Positions 1 to 10,359 of a stretch of 64,000 nt of DNA are shown here, one piece after another; the stretch's first letter is position 1, and each line of letters begins with the position of its first letter. The notes under the pieces are model-generated. The model searched no databases, was not told the origin of the DNA, and saw only the letters and a program-made list of their open reading frames with translations. The position numbers and the translations under genes are program-made. Source of the DNA: Armillaria gallica (lineage: Eukaryota > Basidiomycota > Agaricomycetes > Agaricales > Physalacriaceae); NCBI GenBank assembly GCA_037576215.1, contig JBANDB010000009.1:3224001-3288000 (forward strand), given 5' to 3'.

Positions 1-159
1 GAAGCCCTTCAAGGCAGCTCTCAAATACCTAGAGAAAAAGTATGGGATTAGGGGCATCTTAATATCACCTTATAATTCTCAAGCTAATGGAAGGATCGAG
101 CAACCACATTGGGATGTCCGGCAGGCGCTCTATAAGGCATGTGGCGGGGTAGAAAACCA
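1..159 (+). pseudogene. Ty3/gypsy integrase, upstream fragment
   Basis: Reading from base 2, this encodes the end of a retroviral-type integrase core. It has the typical block KYGI...ISPYNSQANG followed by an H-x-D-V-R-QALYKACGG-like stretch, as in fungal Ty3/gypsy pol. The frame runs off the left edge of the window, so the rest of pol lies outside. The reading frame stops making sense exactly at the start of the inserted element at about 160 and resumes in phase at about 3381. The enzyme would catalyse integration of the element's cDNA, but this copy is dead. Confidence 0.85.
153..159. repeat. Left target-site duplication (AAAACCA)
   Basis: AAAACCA here is repeated at 3381-3387, flanking the inserted element. 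Including the preceding G gives GAAAACCA at 152-159 and 3380-3387, so the duplication is 7 or 8 bp depending on where the element end is placed. An 8-bp duplication is characteristic of hAT transposons. Confidence 0.8.
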
Positions 160-3100
160 CACCCATGGCTGTAGTAGTTAGCTTCAAGATATGGTTATAA
201 CCACAATGGCAGATGCCTATTTCATGGATAATAACCACAGACCCTTTTAGGCAATGTGCTGCTATAATGTGCATGCTTGGTCATATACTGCTAAATCCCA
301 TTCTGGCCTGTGTGAGTGTCAGAATAATATTTAGTTGATTTTCCGCACCTATGCTCACTGTATGTGTGCACAAAAATGGTTTTATGATATAAAAAATATG
401 TTCAACCATTTTCCCAAGCTCACCCGGACCTCGCACACAAAACATTGGTTGGATTGAACAAAAGATATTTGGATGTCACGATTTTCGCACCAGGATTGAA
501 AGAGAAAGTACAAAATGAAAATGATTACATGGGTATTCGAACCTAAAACCGCTCGAAAACAGAAGACAACTTAACACATATACCATGGACTCATATCATT
601 ATTGGTAATCTAGCTATACACATGTAGAAAACGACAGTATAGAATGTATTAAAAAATGTACGCCGTCATGCTGGGCAGCATGACGGGCGGCCGTAGTCAC
701 TGAAAATGAAGGGGGTATAGCATAGCATCGTAAGATGCGGAATTTGAGGTAGGCGGGTGACCTGGGCAGCCAAGGGGACCCTGATGTCAGGAGAGAGGGG
801 GCAAGCAGCGGCAGGTGTCAATGTGGTCGCCAGATCGAAATTGCTGTTGCATTCGACAGGAAAACCAGTCATCCATCAATACTGAAAAGGGAGAATGTGT
901 CGCCCTCGTCGTTGGCCGTTGGCATCTCGATCTCCAGCCTGCCCTCTCGCTCGCTCGCTCGCTCGAGCTAATTCCTGAATTCCCCAGTGGAAACGGGCAC
1001 CGCCATTGGACCCCCCAGTATTGAAAACAGGTTACACGTCTGGTGGTGGTTGTACAGGCAATGGTGGGCCTGGGATAGGGCGAGGATGGGGATTGGGGGT
1101 CGTCGTTGTCGTCGGCGGTGATAGCGAGATCGGGGGAAGAATCGGACTTGAGGAACGTGTTCTCCCATGTCGAAAATGGGAGATGCACGAGAGCTGGGGT
1201 CACTGAGGGGACTGGAATGGGCGATAAGAGCCCGTGTTGGCTTTGGGTTGTGGTCGCAGCGGTGGGGCCGTCGGTGGTCATATCGTCGTCGTTGTGGTGT
1301 CGTCCGTCGCGTATATTAGAGCAGCATCCATGCCTAAGGAAGCGTTTCCGTCGCTGCTGTCGTTGGACGTCGGTACCCCGATTACCATCCCGCCCTCACC
1401 CTTGCCCCCCATTACGCATCGCAGGCCCCTCCTCTCGGTCCTCCGGCCTCGACCTGCTCTCTATCGTACCACTCCCTCATTCTCGGACTCTCCCGCATCT
1501 CCCCCCGCCGCCGCCGCCGTCGTCGTCCTGCGCGTCGTCGTCGTCGTCGTTGTCGTTCTCCATTCGATATCCAGCCCCCTGGCCGCAGGTGGGTCCCGAT
1601 GTTTGATCCTGATGCGTGTCCGTGGTCATTGATATGTACGAGTCCACTGTACGTGGGCGATTGGGCCCGATGTCGATGTGGGTGGTTCTGGGTCAGTGGG
1701 TTGGTGTCGTTCGTCTTCGTGGCTTCGTCAGGCGTCAGGGGCCTTTGTTATCATCGTCGAGGGTGTTTCTAATGTCGGATGTTGCTTTGGGGGATGGAAC
1801 GGTACTGCTCCTCACGAGGATTTACGCGAGGGTAGGGGGGAGGGTTATTCACGCATGCAATCCGGGACTCTGGGGGCCGCCGGATGCGCTAAAACAATCT
1901 TAAATAAATGCATTAGTATTAAAAATGGATAAATCATACCTTAAACCCATAGAAAATGGGCGATACCGACGAAAACGAGGCAAGGAAGGAAAAAGGTCCA
2001 GCACAGCCACTCGATCGTGGCGTGGTTGTACGGTCCGGGTCGATCGAGTCCACGAATGCATCGTCGGGATGCATATACCTCTCGATACATGCGCTCCGAT
2101 GCCCCGGAAACCGTCGGAATGGAGTATCTTATGTAGGTATAGCACTTTTAGGGATTTATTTCTCTACTGTGAGACCTTTATCCCACTGTAAAGCCAAATT
2201 ACTGTAAATACCTCACATTTTTGAGCAATTCGAATGATATATATATTGTGTGTAGTTCTACGTACCTTCAACAAGCACAGATTGAATGACATATGCAATG
2301 ATCTGCCTCCTATTATCGAACCGAAGCCTCCGATCCATAGCGATCTGCCCGTATGGCCGTCGTGTTTCATTTCTTTGTGAGTGAAACTCATTAGACTAGA
2401 ACACCGTGTTCCCACTTGGTGCATTTTCGTCTGACAAAAATTCATTTCCGTCAGGGCACATACATTTACGATGTTATAGCATTCAAAATATTTACTTACT
2501 ACAATTTTCTTGATAGTGCACTCTAATTTGGATGTGCGCTGAGGGATATACTTACCTTCTAACAGGACTGTTGTAGATGTTTATTGTACTACCATTCACT
2601 TTTACTATTGCATAAGGTGAATGATAAAGTTGGAAGCTTAAATTATGAGAGGAAGATGAACCAATAGCAACTAACTGCTATAATTTCCATGCCTAGAAGA
2701 CTTTCATGAGTGCAATTGTCGACCAGTGCAGAACGACTGGAATTGAAAGTGGCCGGCAAACTCTGGGGACATCGAAATAATGGATTTCTGCTGCGTGCAT
2801 ATGCAGTAAAAGGAATCATATGTAGTATAGTTGAGTCAGCACGTTGCTATATTGTAATGGTGCACGACGTACCGGCTGCTATCCCAAATTTAAGCCCGCT
2901 TTCAAAAAATTACAAGGCTACCAATTTGGGAATGCTATATTCCCATGGTAACTGCATCCAGGCGCGCGCCGACGCATCCAACTCAAATACATCCTGGGTA
3001 GGTGCGGAAGTGGTGTGAATATCGCATAGATTATTTTTTGAGCCTGTACAAATTTTTTTTGGAGGCAGACAATAAGCAGGAGGGCAGGAAATTCATTATT

Positions 3101-3380
3101 GCCCGAGCCAGTGGCCAATCTATCTATTTATGGGGTGGCTGTGTTTTCAAGAAATGTTCCAACATACTGTCCGAACTGGCAAATGACAAAGTATTGACAG
3201 GAATAGAATTTGCACAAAAAAGGAGAAATTTCATGCTGAATATCCAAAAAAAATTTCCCCCAATTTCAAAAAATTTCTAGTTGAGGCCGGATTGGGCTCT
3301 GAGGTTATAACTATGATTTTCAGCAAACAGCTTTGTGGTTATATCCAGGACATTGAGGCTCAGATATACAGCCAGGCCTG
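160..3380. mobile_element. hAT-like non-autonomous DNA transposon
   Basis: A 3.2 kb insertion inside the gypsy integrase. Its ends are imperfect inverted repeats: CACCCATGGCTGTA on the left and CAGGCCTGGCTGTA on the right (reverse complement), 11 of 14 matching. Similarity continues inward through an AGC-x-TCAA block and a TATAACCACAA block. It is flanked by a 7-8 bp duplication, and removing the insert plus one copy restores the integrase frame. I see no transposase-like ORF, so it must be non-autonomous. The interior is a mosaic: AT-rich ends and a GC-rich, low-complexity core at about 660-1900. hAT is inferred from duplication length and terminal structure only. Confidence 0.75.
660..1900. 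other. GC-rich low-complexity cargo inside the hAT-like element
   Basis: This stretch is clearly richer in G and C than the flanking parts of the element. It contains CGT/CGC triplet runs (about 1500-1560) that read as poly-Asp/Gly on the minus strand, and a short CGCT run at 948-965. Open frames exist on both strands (for example 787-1281 on the minus strand), but none resembles a family I know. It may be captured host-gene sequence; that is inference from composition only. Confidence 0.35.
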
Positions 3381-3387
3381 AAAACCA
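3381..3387. repeat. Right target-site duplication (AAAACCA)
   Basis: Right-hand copy of the AAAACCA duplication made when the hAT-like element inserted into the gypsy integrase; see 153-159. Confidence 0.8.
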
Positions 3388-4070
3388 GTGGCATCACTAC
3401 TTCATCCTCATAATGTGGGCTGACTGCATTACCATACGAAAAAGGATGGGATGTTCTCCATTCTTTGCTGTAACAGGGGCACATCCGGTCCTACCATTAG
3501 ATGTACTAGAGGCGACTTGGCTAGTGGAGTACCCTGGCAGAATCCTAGAAGACTGGGAGCTCTGTGGACTAAGGGCCATAGCGCTACAGAAACATGCAGA
3601 CAAAGTAGAAGAAATGCACCAGAACATGGATGCAGCGAAGAGAGAAAGAACATTGCAGTACGCAAAGATGAATGCTAACAAGATCAAAGAATTCAAGTTT
3701 AAGTGCAGCAATCTGGTCTTGATGCAAAACAGTCAGATTGAGAGCTCACTAAACACGAAAATGAAACCACGATACTTGGGGCCCCTGGTGGTTGTGCATC
3801 ACACCAAGGCCAGCAATTACATCTTAGCCGAGATAGATGGAGCTGTAATTCATTCTAAGATAGCCGCGTTTAGGGTAGTACCATATCTAGCCTGAAAATC
3901 CATAGATTTGGAAGGGCAGGTACTTGAACTCATGGATATGTCACATGTGGAGTTACAGAAACTTATGGACTCCCCAGAGCCTAAAGATAAAGTACCAGAT
4001 AACTTCACAGAGGATTATTCAGAGACAGAGAACCTTAAAGTGTCGAAAGATATTAACTTAGACAATTAAA
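3381..4070 (+). pseudogene. Ty3/gypsy integrase C-terminus and pol tail
   Basis: Downstream half of the integrase split by the hAT-like element. It opens with a W-HHYF...MWAD-TIRKRMG-SPF motif typical of Ty3/gypsy integrases. A charged alpha-helical region follows, then the chromodomain-like C-terminal block (KMKPRYLGPLVVV...YILAEIDGAV). The frame hits a TGA at about 3893, yet sensible coding continues in the same phase to about 4067 (acidic tail ending LDN then stop). That suggests an Arg CGA to TGA mutation. The element is therefore inactivated at least twice: by insertion and by a nonsense change. Confidence 0.85.
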
Positions 4071-5049
4071 CTCAGAGAGCTCGCATCAGAGAAAGCACAA
4101 GACACCCTGAGGGTGGTGTATTACAGTGTGTAAAGACAGTGCGAAGCTATTACTAACTAATGGCAGTGAAGGAAAACTAGCTAAACAGCACAAGATGAAA
4201 ACTACTGGATGATGAGATAGGCCCTGGAGACTCCCGGAATGCTACTCTTAAAGTAAGCTAAGAGAGAATAACAGTAAGGGAGCAGATAGTCAACATCAGT
4301 AGCAGATAACTGGAAAGAGATGTGATGAGATGAGGAAACCGAGTTACTGTGACCATTATCAACAAGGGAACTGGAGATATCAACGACGATGGGGCCGGGG
4401 CCTAGAAACATGAAGGCTCCAGGATAATTGGGGTCAGAGCAGAGGCACTGTGCCTGGGATCTGCAGAAGTGGCACCATCAGGTGAGCCAGCTTCAGTACC
4501 GGAAGCAGATAGAGCCTCTTGGATTCCAGAGAGCTTGCTGAGAAGGAACATGCACTGTCTCTCTGCAGCAAAAATGATATGATGGAGCATAACGAGGTTG
4601 CCCAGGACAGCACTCTGAGCTGGGCCAAGAACTCAGGCGACTTGATGCGAAGACCGTCCAGGGATGCCCCTTGTGGAGACAAGCAAAGCGCCTCGCTAAG
4701 GGCAGCATTTCCACTCTCCCTGGAAACTAAAGGGGAAAGTGAGAAAAGAGATAGACAAAAAGAAAGAAAAGACACACCGGTGCTGACCAGACCAAGATCA
4801 GAGGCCACCCATCTATCGGATCCACCGTGAGGACGAGAAGAATAGAACTCATGGGCTGAAGAATACAGGAAGGCATGATGAGACCACTTGGCGTCACGAT
4901 CGGCATCCTGGTGATGGCGCTTGACAGGAGAAGACTAGGAAACTGAGAGTTAGCGTGATAAGCTAGCAAGCTCGCAAGAAGAAAGAATGTACAGCACCAG
5001 CAGCGGTGCAATCTAGAAGAGAATGGTCATTCCCTCTGCAATGGAAACA
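4071..5049. other. Gypsy 3' flank / unassigned
   Basis: Follows the pol tail. A purine-rich GAGGGTGGTG near 4110 could be a polypurine tract with an LTR starting shortly after, but no second LTR is available for comparison. A minus-strand open frame (4434-4808) is hydrophobic and Ser/Leu-rich and matches nothing I recognise. I see no supportable gene. Confidence 0.3.
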
Positions 5050-5079
5050 GGCAGAGGGCTCGTCCTAAAGCGAGGAGCT

Positions 5080-5879
5080 TTTAGTGTGGGGGATATCTTG
5101 AGGAAAGACAAGATATCTCACCTTGGAAGACTCCTTACGCTTCTCACCGATGACAGCATCACCAGACTTGCCTTTAAAAGGCTTGGTAGCCTTGGGAGGA
5201 GCTGGTTTGGAGTTGTCATCGTCAATGGACATCTTGAGGATACCATCAGTTAGCATGCGGAACAGAGACATTTGAGGAATCTAAGAAAGAGCATACTTTA
5301 ATGGACTGGACTCAGAATCAGAATGGTCAGCTACCTTGTCAGGCTCCCCATTGGTGGATTTGGAACCAGAATCAACGATGGCAGGAGACCTCTTGAGGGC
5401 ACGAGCTTTGCCTTTGCTATGAGTAACTGGAGTCTAGAAGAAACCAGATAAGTACGAGAGAGGAAAAAGAAAAAAAGAAATACCTCACAATGAGGACCGG
5501 TAGGAGCAGAAGCAGGAGGACCCAACTCGACTACATGCCATTCGGACTGGACCCAGCCAGTGATGGTTTTCAGAACCTTGTGAATTGGCTGTTTCGAGGC
5601 ATTGGTGTGAAATTTCTTCTCAACAGTGCTGCGAGCCTTGAAGATGATCTCCTTGAACTCTTTGTCCTTAAGGAGCTCGTCCTTGTGGGCCTCGAGATAC
5701 TTCTACAAGATGAAGTCAGCATCACTACGAAAGATAGCAAGCTCAATAAAAAGGCCTACTGTATACTCATGGAGCTGAGCCATATTATCAGATGCAGTAG
5801 CGCTGAGGTTCTGGCAAAGCTGCATGATAACAGCCTTGACAGCAACAAAAGGCATAACGGGAGCAGCAGGAGAAGACAT
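5080..5879 (-). pseudogene. Uncharacterised antisense gene A (TE-associated)
   Basis: On the strand opposite the gypsy pol remnant. The likely start is MSSPAAPV at 5879. The first exon gives an alpha-helical domain through KTITGWVQSEWHVVELGP and into TGPHCE (to about 5485). A GT-AG intron with a long pyrimidine tract follows. The next exon (TPVTHSKGKAR..., from about 5434) is Lys/Ser-rich, and a further exon around 5265-5120 contains DDDNSKPAPPK. One in-frame TAG (after SDADFIL, about 5705) interrupts the first exon. The family is unknown to me. The Lys/Pro/Ser-rich C-terminus suggests a nuclear or nucleic-acid-binding role, but that is speculation. Confidence 0.45.
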
Positions 5880-6760
5880 TTTTGGAAAGGTTCTGGACAA
5901 AAAGCAAGCTAGAACGCAAGTAAAATAGAGATACTGAGTGGTGGATGGAGCATACCAGCGAGCTCACTCAGCTTTTATACTAGAAGCACAGCAACTACAG
6001 CTAAATAAGTATATTGAACCAAGACCATTCATGAGCTAGAAGAAAAATAAATTTCTGACAAGTACGCACCCACGGATGTTAAAAATAACAGCAGATGCAA
6101 CTAAGTCAGAAATTAATTTGAAATTCAAGAGAAATTTAGTGATGGGTGGTGTTGATGACTGGGGACAGTCAATTCTTTTTAGTGTGGGAGATATAGTAGG
6201 TATATGCAAGTATACCTTCATACCTTTTAACATTTAAAGTGGAAAATTAGGAAATAAATTTTGATTCTACAAATACCACACAGAGGAGACTGATCAGACC
6301 AAGTCAGGGTCGCTTAGCAATGACAGCAATTTAGAGAAGATGACACCTGATGCTGAAGAACTAGAATAAAAATGGAGACAAGTGGCGAACAGACTGGTAT
6401 GGAGCACAGAAAAAGCCTGCCAGGACCCTGCAGACTAAGTACAAGGAAGACTAGCAATGGAGACCAGAGAAGAGTGTGAACTAAAGTAGGGAGCATGCAT
6501 TACAAAGGAGATAATGTGTGACTAATGCTGATCAGGGTCTGCAGAGATTGACAGCGAGACCCTAGATTTGATAACATTGGCAGACTTAGATGCGATCATA
6601 TGAAGAGAGAGCAAGAAGACATGATAATATTGGATAGGGGCCCATAAGGGGCCCCGGGGATACAACAAGGCCAAGAAAATGCATTGGAAAAATAAGAGAA
6701 AAGGTGGACGAAAAGAGCCAGCGAGCTGAAAACTACCAAGAAAGATGTATATACATGTAT
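5880..6760. other. Spacer between antisense genes A and B
   Basis: Contains the motif AGCGAGCTCAC (about 5951) and a second TTTTTAGTGTGGGAGATAT motif (about 6177) resembling the polypurine tract/LTR start near 10365. AT-rich, with no supportable coding region. Confidence 0.35.
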
Positions 6761-9700
6761 CTACTCAGAAGCTCCAGCTTTGCCCTCATTGTCATCACCT
6801 TGAACACCAGAAGGACCAGCAGCCGACTCATCCTCACCCTCATCCCACATCAAAGCATCGTTGTCAGAAGGCACATACTCAGAACCCTCAGGAAGATCAA
6901 GAGAGAGGCCAAGGGAGCGCTGGAGACTGTCATTGACAATGAAGCTGTGAACCTCACAGTAGGCATGGGATAGGTCTTCAATGAGCTTGTTACCACCCTC
7001 AGCACTGGCGAACTGATCCAGACTCTCAGCGATATTGTGAACAACATGGTCATGAGCACGAAGACAACCCCAATAAAGGTAGTTGATGTGCTCCAGCTCA
7101 CGGTTGATACTGCAGAGCTGCATGATGTTGCGATGAAGAGCTGGAGAAAAGCTAATGAACAAAAGACATAGAAAAGAGAAAGCAGTAGGAAAGACTCACC
7201 AGGAATGTTATATCGTGTGAAAGTCATGAGACGCGAGGTAATCTCATGCATCTCACAGGCAGTATAGCGAGCAGAGCAGCCTCCATGATGCCCCTCCCGA
7301 CACTGGTTGCAGTCGGCATCTGGGAACCAGTTGTTCCAGGTACAGTCTGCTTGATGGTGTGTGCAAGGAAGGCAAGTCTTCTCATAATGCTGGAAAAATG
7401 AATTAGAAAAAAGAGAAAAACAGCGAGCTCACATCAGAAGCATGTGCGTAGTAGGCATAGCGTGAAGAATGAGCACCGTAAGTGCCATTCTTGTGGCCGT
7501 AACAGACAGCACTGGGGAAAAGTCAGAAAAACAAATAAAAGGAGAAAAGAAAAGAGCTCACTCAAAGAATTCATCAGGTGCAGTAACTAAGTCCTTGAAG
7601 CGGTAGTTCTCCAATTCAGTGCGGCTGTTGTGCCTGTCAATAGGGATACCCTCTTGACTAGGGACTTGGGCCTGGGTGAGCTTGGCAGCCAGATATTGCT
7701 GCTTGGGGTGACTAAGGAACATCCGATTAGAATCTTGAGGAGCATCAGAGACAGCAGATTTAGTAGTCTTGCAAGAGGACTTCTTCTTAGAGGCCTTCTT
7801 GGGAGAAAACCAAGGCTTCTTGATGGTAGGACAAATGGCATCAGAGGCTTCAGCGTCGCTGGGGATGTCAGCGGCTGGGGGAGTGGTAACTCTAGCACAA
7901 GTTGGCCTGGAGAGGCCAGGCTCAGAAGGAACAGTCTTCAAGAGAGCACGCTTCCTCTTCAGCACCTTTTTGGGAAGAGAAGGGGGCTCCTCACGAGCAG
8001 GGGGAGTGATGACATTGGCAGAGGTAGCAGTGACAGGGGGAGGAGAGGGTTCAGGACTGAGAACAACAGCCTTGCCCTTGCCTTTGGATTTCTTCCTCTT
8101 CCTCTTCTCACGCTACTGAACTTCATCGCCATGGTTGGAAGGCGACGCTTTGGGCAAAGGAGAGCACATGGCTAAAGAACAAGAATGGAGCAGAGTGCCA
8201 GTCACCAGGTGATAAACCCTGGGAGGTGAAGGTGGTGCATCCACATCCATAGAGTCGCCAGGAGGAGAGAGCTCCTCAACAATAGTAGACAGTTGCTCCT
8301 CCTCTGGAAGAGGAGGTGGCAGCATCGTTGGAGCAGCAGGCTCCTCACGCATGGGCGACAATGTTCAGACACCAGCAAAGTCACCTTGTCCCAAAATGGG
8401 AAGCAAGGGAGGTGCTGGACAACGTTGTAGAAGAGGATTGGGTCGCCGACACATGGAATGCAAGGAAGAACCGGGAATGTCAAACTAGAAAAAGGAGCGG
8501 TTAGACACAAGAAGAGGAGAAAAGTAGAGAAAACATACTTTATCCAAAGGATGCCCGGTAGTACCTGATGGAAGAGGCTGAGAACAGAGAACCTCAATAA
8601 ATAGAAAGTGGTTAAGAAAAGAAATGGTGACTTACATCAAGGGGCATAGCCTTGGAAGGAGGAGCTGAAAGAGGGTCAAAGACCAGAGTTAGCAAGCTCG
8701 CTAACTCTGACAGTGGAGGAACACTGACTGGTGATATTATTAGTGGCAGGTGCAGTCGCACCAGTGGAACTAAAGAAAACAAGCAAGTTAGTCAGAAGAA
8801 AAGGAGGAAAAACGTAGTGGCTTACTCTGATCCACGAAGACCGACACTGGAGCCAGGAGTAAGCAGAGCTTGGTGCAGATCCTGGATAGAGCTAGCCATA
8901 TCCTGAAGGCTGTGACTAAGGGAGGCACTCTGTGAAGCCAGCGTAGTGCGCTGTGAAAGAGTAATGGGAGTCGTCCCAGTCGGACAATGATACAAGCCGA
9001 GAGGCTTGACAGGAGAAAACAAGCTCCACAAAGGGGGAGCCTGACAACCAGCAAGCAGACTTGGGGGTGAAACCGGTGAAGACAATACGGTGCCCAGAGA
9101 GTGAACATGCAGGAAGTTGCATGGAGAAGGAGAGACTCCAGGCAAATTCACAACTGGAGGCACCAAGGAGATGGGAGTCCGCTGAGGGTGCGTATTACGA
9201 GGAGGAACAGGCAGAGCTGGAGTGGCAGACGAAGTTGCTTGAGGACAAGCCAGGGTGGAGAGAGACTCCTTTTTGGGAGGACTCTCGAAGACGATGACCT
9301 CCTCATCTTCAGCAGCATTGGGGAGCAGAGTAGGAAACTGGTCGAAGACATGACCAGGGAAATCCTCGTTGTTGGTGACCAAACCTAGCCAGAGCAGAGC
9401 TCCCTCAGGAACAGCACGCTAAAGGAGGTATGACTCCAGAGGTACCGGTGGGTCATCCATGTTAAAGCCGTCTTCCCCAGGGAACGGCGCATTGGGAGAA
9501 AGATGGGTCAGCACCTGTAGCCACACGAAGGAGAGGTCAGAAAAGGAATAAAGAGAAAAGGGGGTAGCGAGCTCACATGAGAAGGGTGCGCCTCAGGTGT
9601 CATATGGGCGACGGTGCGATGCCAGTCGCTGATATGAAACTGGCGAGGCAAAGTGTTGTGAATACGCATCACCCAATTATGGATGGCCGCACCGATGTGC

Positions 9701-10015
9701 GAATCAATCAGAGCCTCATGCTCAAGGGCGGCAATGTGGGGCGACTGTAAATTAGCAGGGTGTTAACCAGTGACGAGAAGAAATGAGAAGAGAAATACGC
9801 ACTAAGTGATTGTAGACCTGCTTCAACAGGTCAGCAACTTCTTCACCAGTGTACTCATCCTTGTTGCGCCAATAAGGCAAGATAAGGTCTATGACAGCAC
9901 AATAAGGCTGGTAATACACCACGGGATCGAACTGCACAAAGTATTTGTACTTTGGCATTTCGTCATCCTTAGGAGCAGGCATCAGTGTTTTGATGGGCGG
10001 CACAAGGGGAGATGA
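6761..10015 (-). pseudogene. Uncharacterised antisense gene B with Cys/His cluster
   Basis: Multi-exon gene on the minus strand. The start MSSPLVPPIK at 10015 is followed by an exon reading KYKYFVQFDPVVYYQP. Then come a helical exon (IHNTLPRQFHISDWHRT), a long Pro/Ser-rich region (9380-8110), a basic region with KKASKKKSSCKTTKS (about 7770), and a Cys/His-rich block around 7250-7400 (C-x2-C-x2-H...C-x2-C...H-H-x2-C). An acidic C-terminus ends KAGASE. The Cys/His block looks like a zinc-binding domain. Introns are pyrimidine-rich and several begin GTGAGCTC(GCT). One CAG-to-TAG-like stop (LL*RAVPEG, about 9420) breaks this copy. The neighbouring gypsy remnant suggests a mobile or multicopy family. 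Function unknown. Confidence 0.5.
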
Positions 10016-10359
10016 CATTGCGGAGAGCACAGAGACAGTGGGACAGTAGTCAAAATGAGAATCCATGTGAAACACACATTTAGCACAAGGAGGGTGAGTA
10101 AGAGGAAAGCAGCAGTGTGAAGAAACAGAGAGCTCACTGAAATGTGGGCGAAAAGAAAGAAAGGTGGCAAAAAATTCTCTAAGTCACCAACATATAAATG
10201 TTATGGGACTTCCAGAAAGAAACATGCTACGAGAAAAGAAGCGCATGTGAGAATTTCTGATAACATTGATGTATCAGGAACATACCGTCGTGGAACTTCT
10301 GGGAAATTGATAAGAAAAGAAGCGATTGCACTCCCATGAAGTGACTGAAGACAGTCAGC

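Noticed and set aside
787..1281. 164-codon minus-strand frame in the hAT-like element
   Set aside because: Composition-driven open frame in GC-rich low-complexity DNA, with overlapping frames on the other strand; no family features.
3397..3711. Minus-strand frame opposite the integrase tail
   Set aside because: Shadow of the plus-strand integrase, which has clear motif support.
4434..4808. Hydrophobic 124-codon minus-strand frame
   Set aside because: No splice-consistent link to antisense gene A and no recognisable family.
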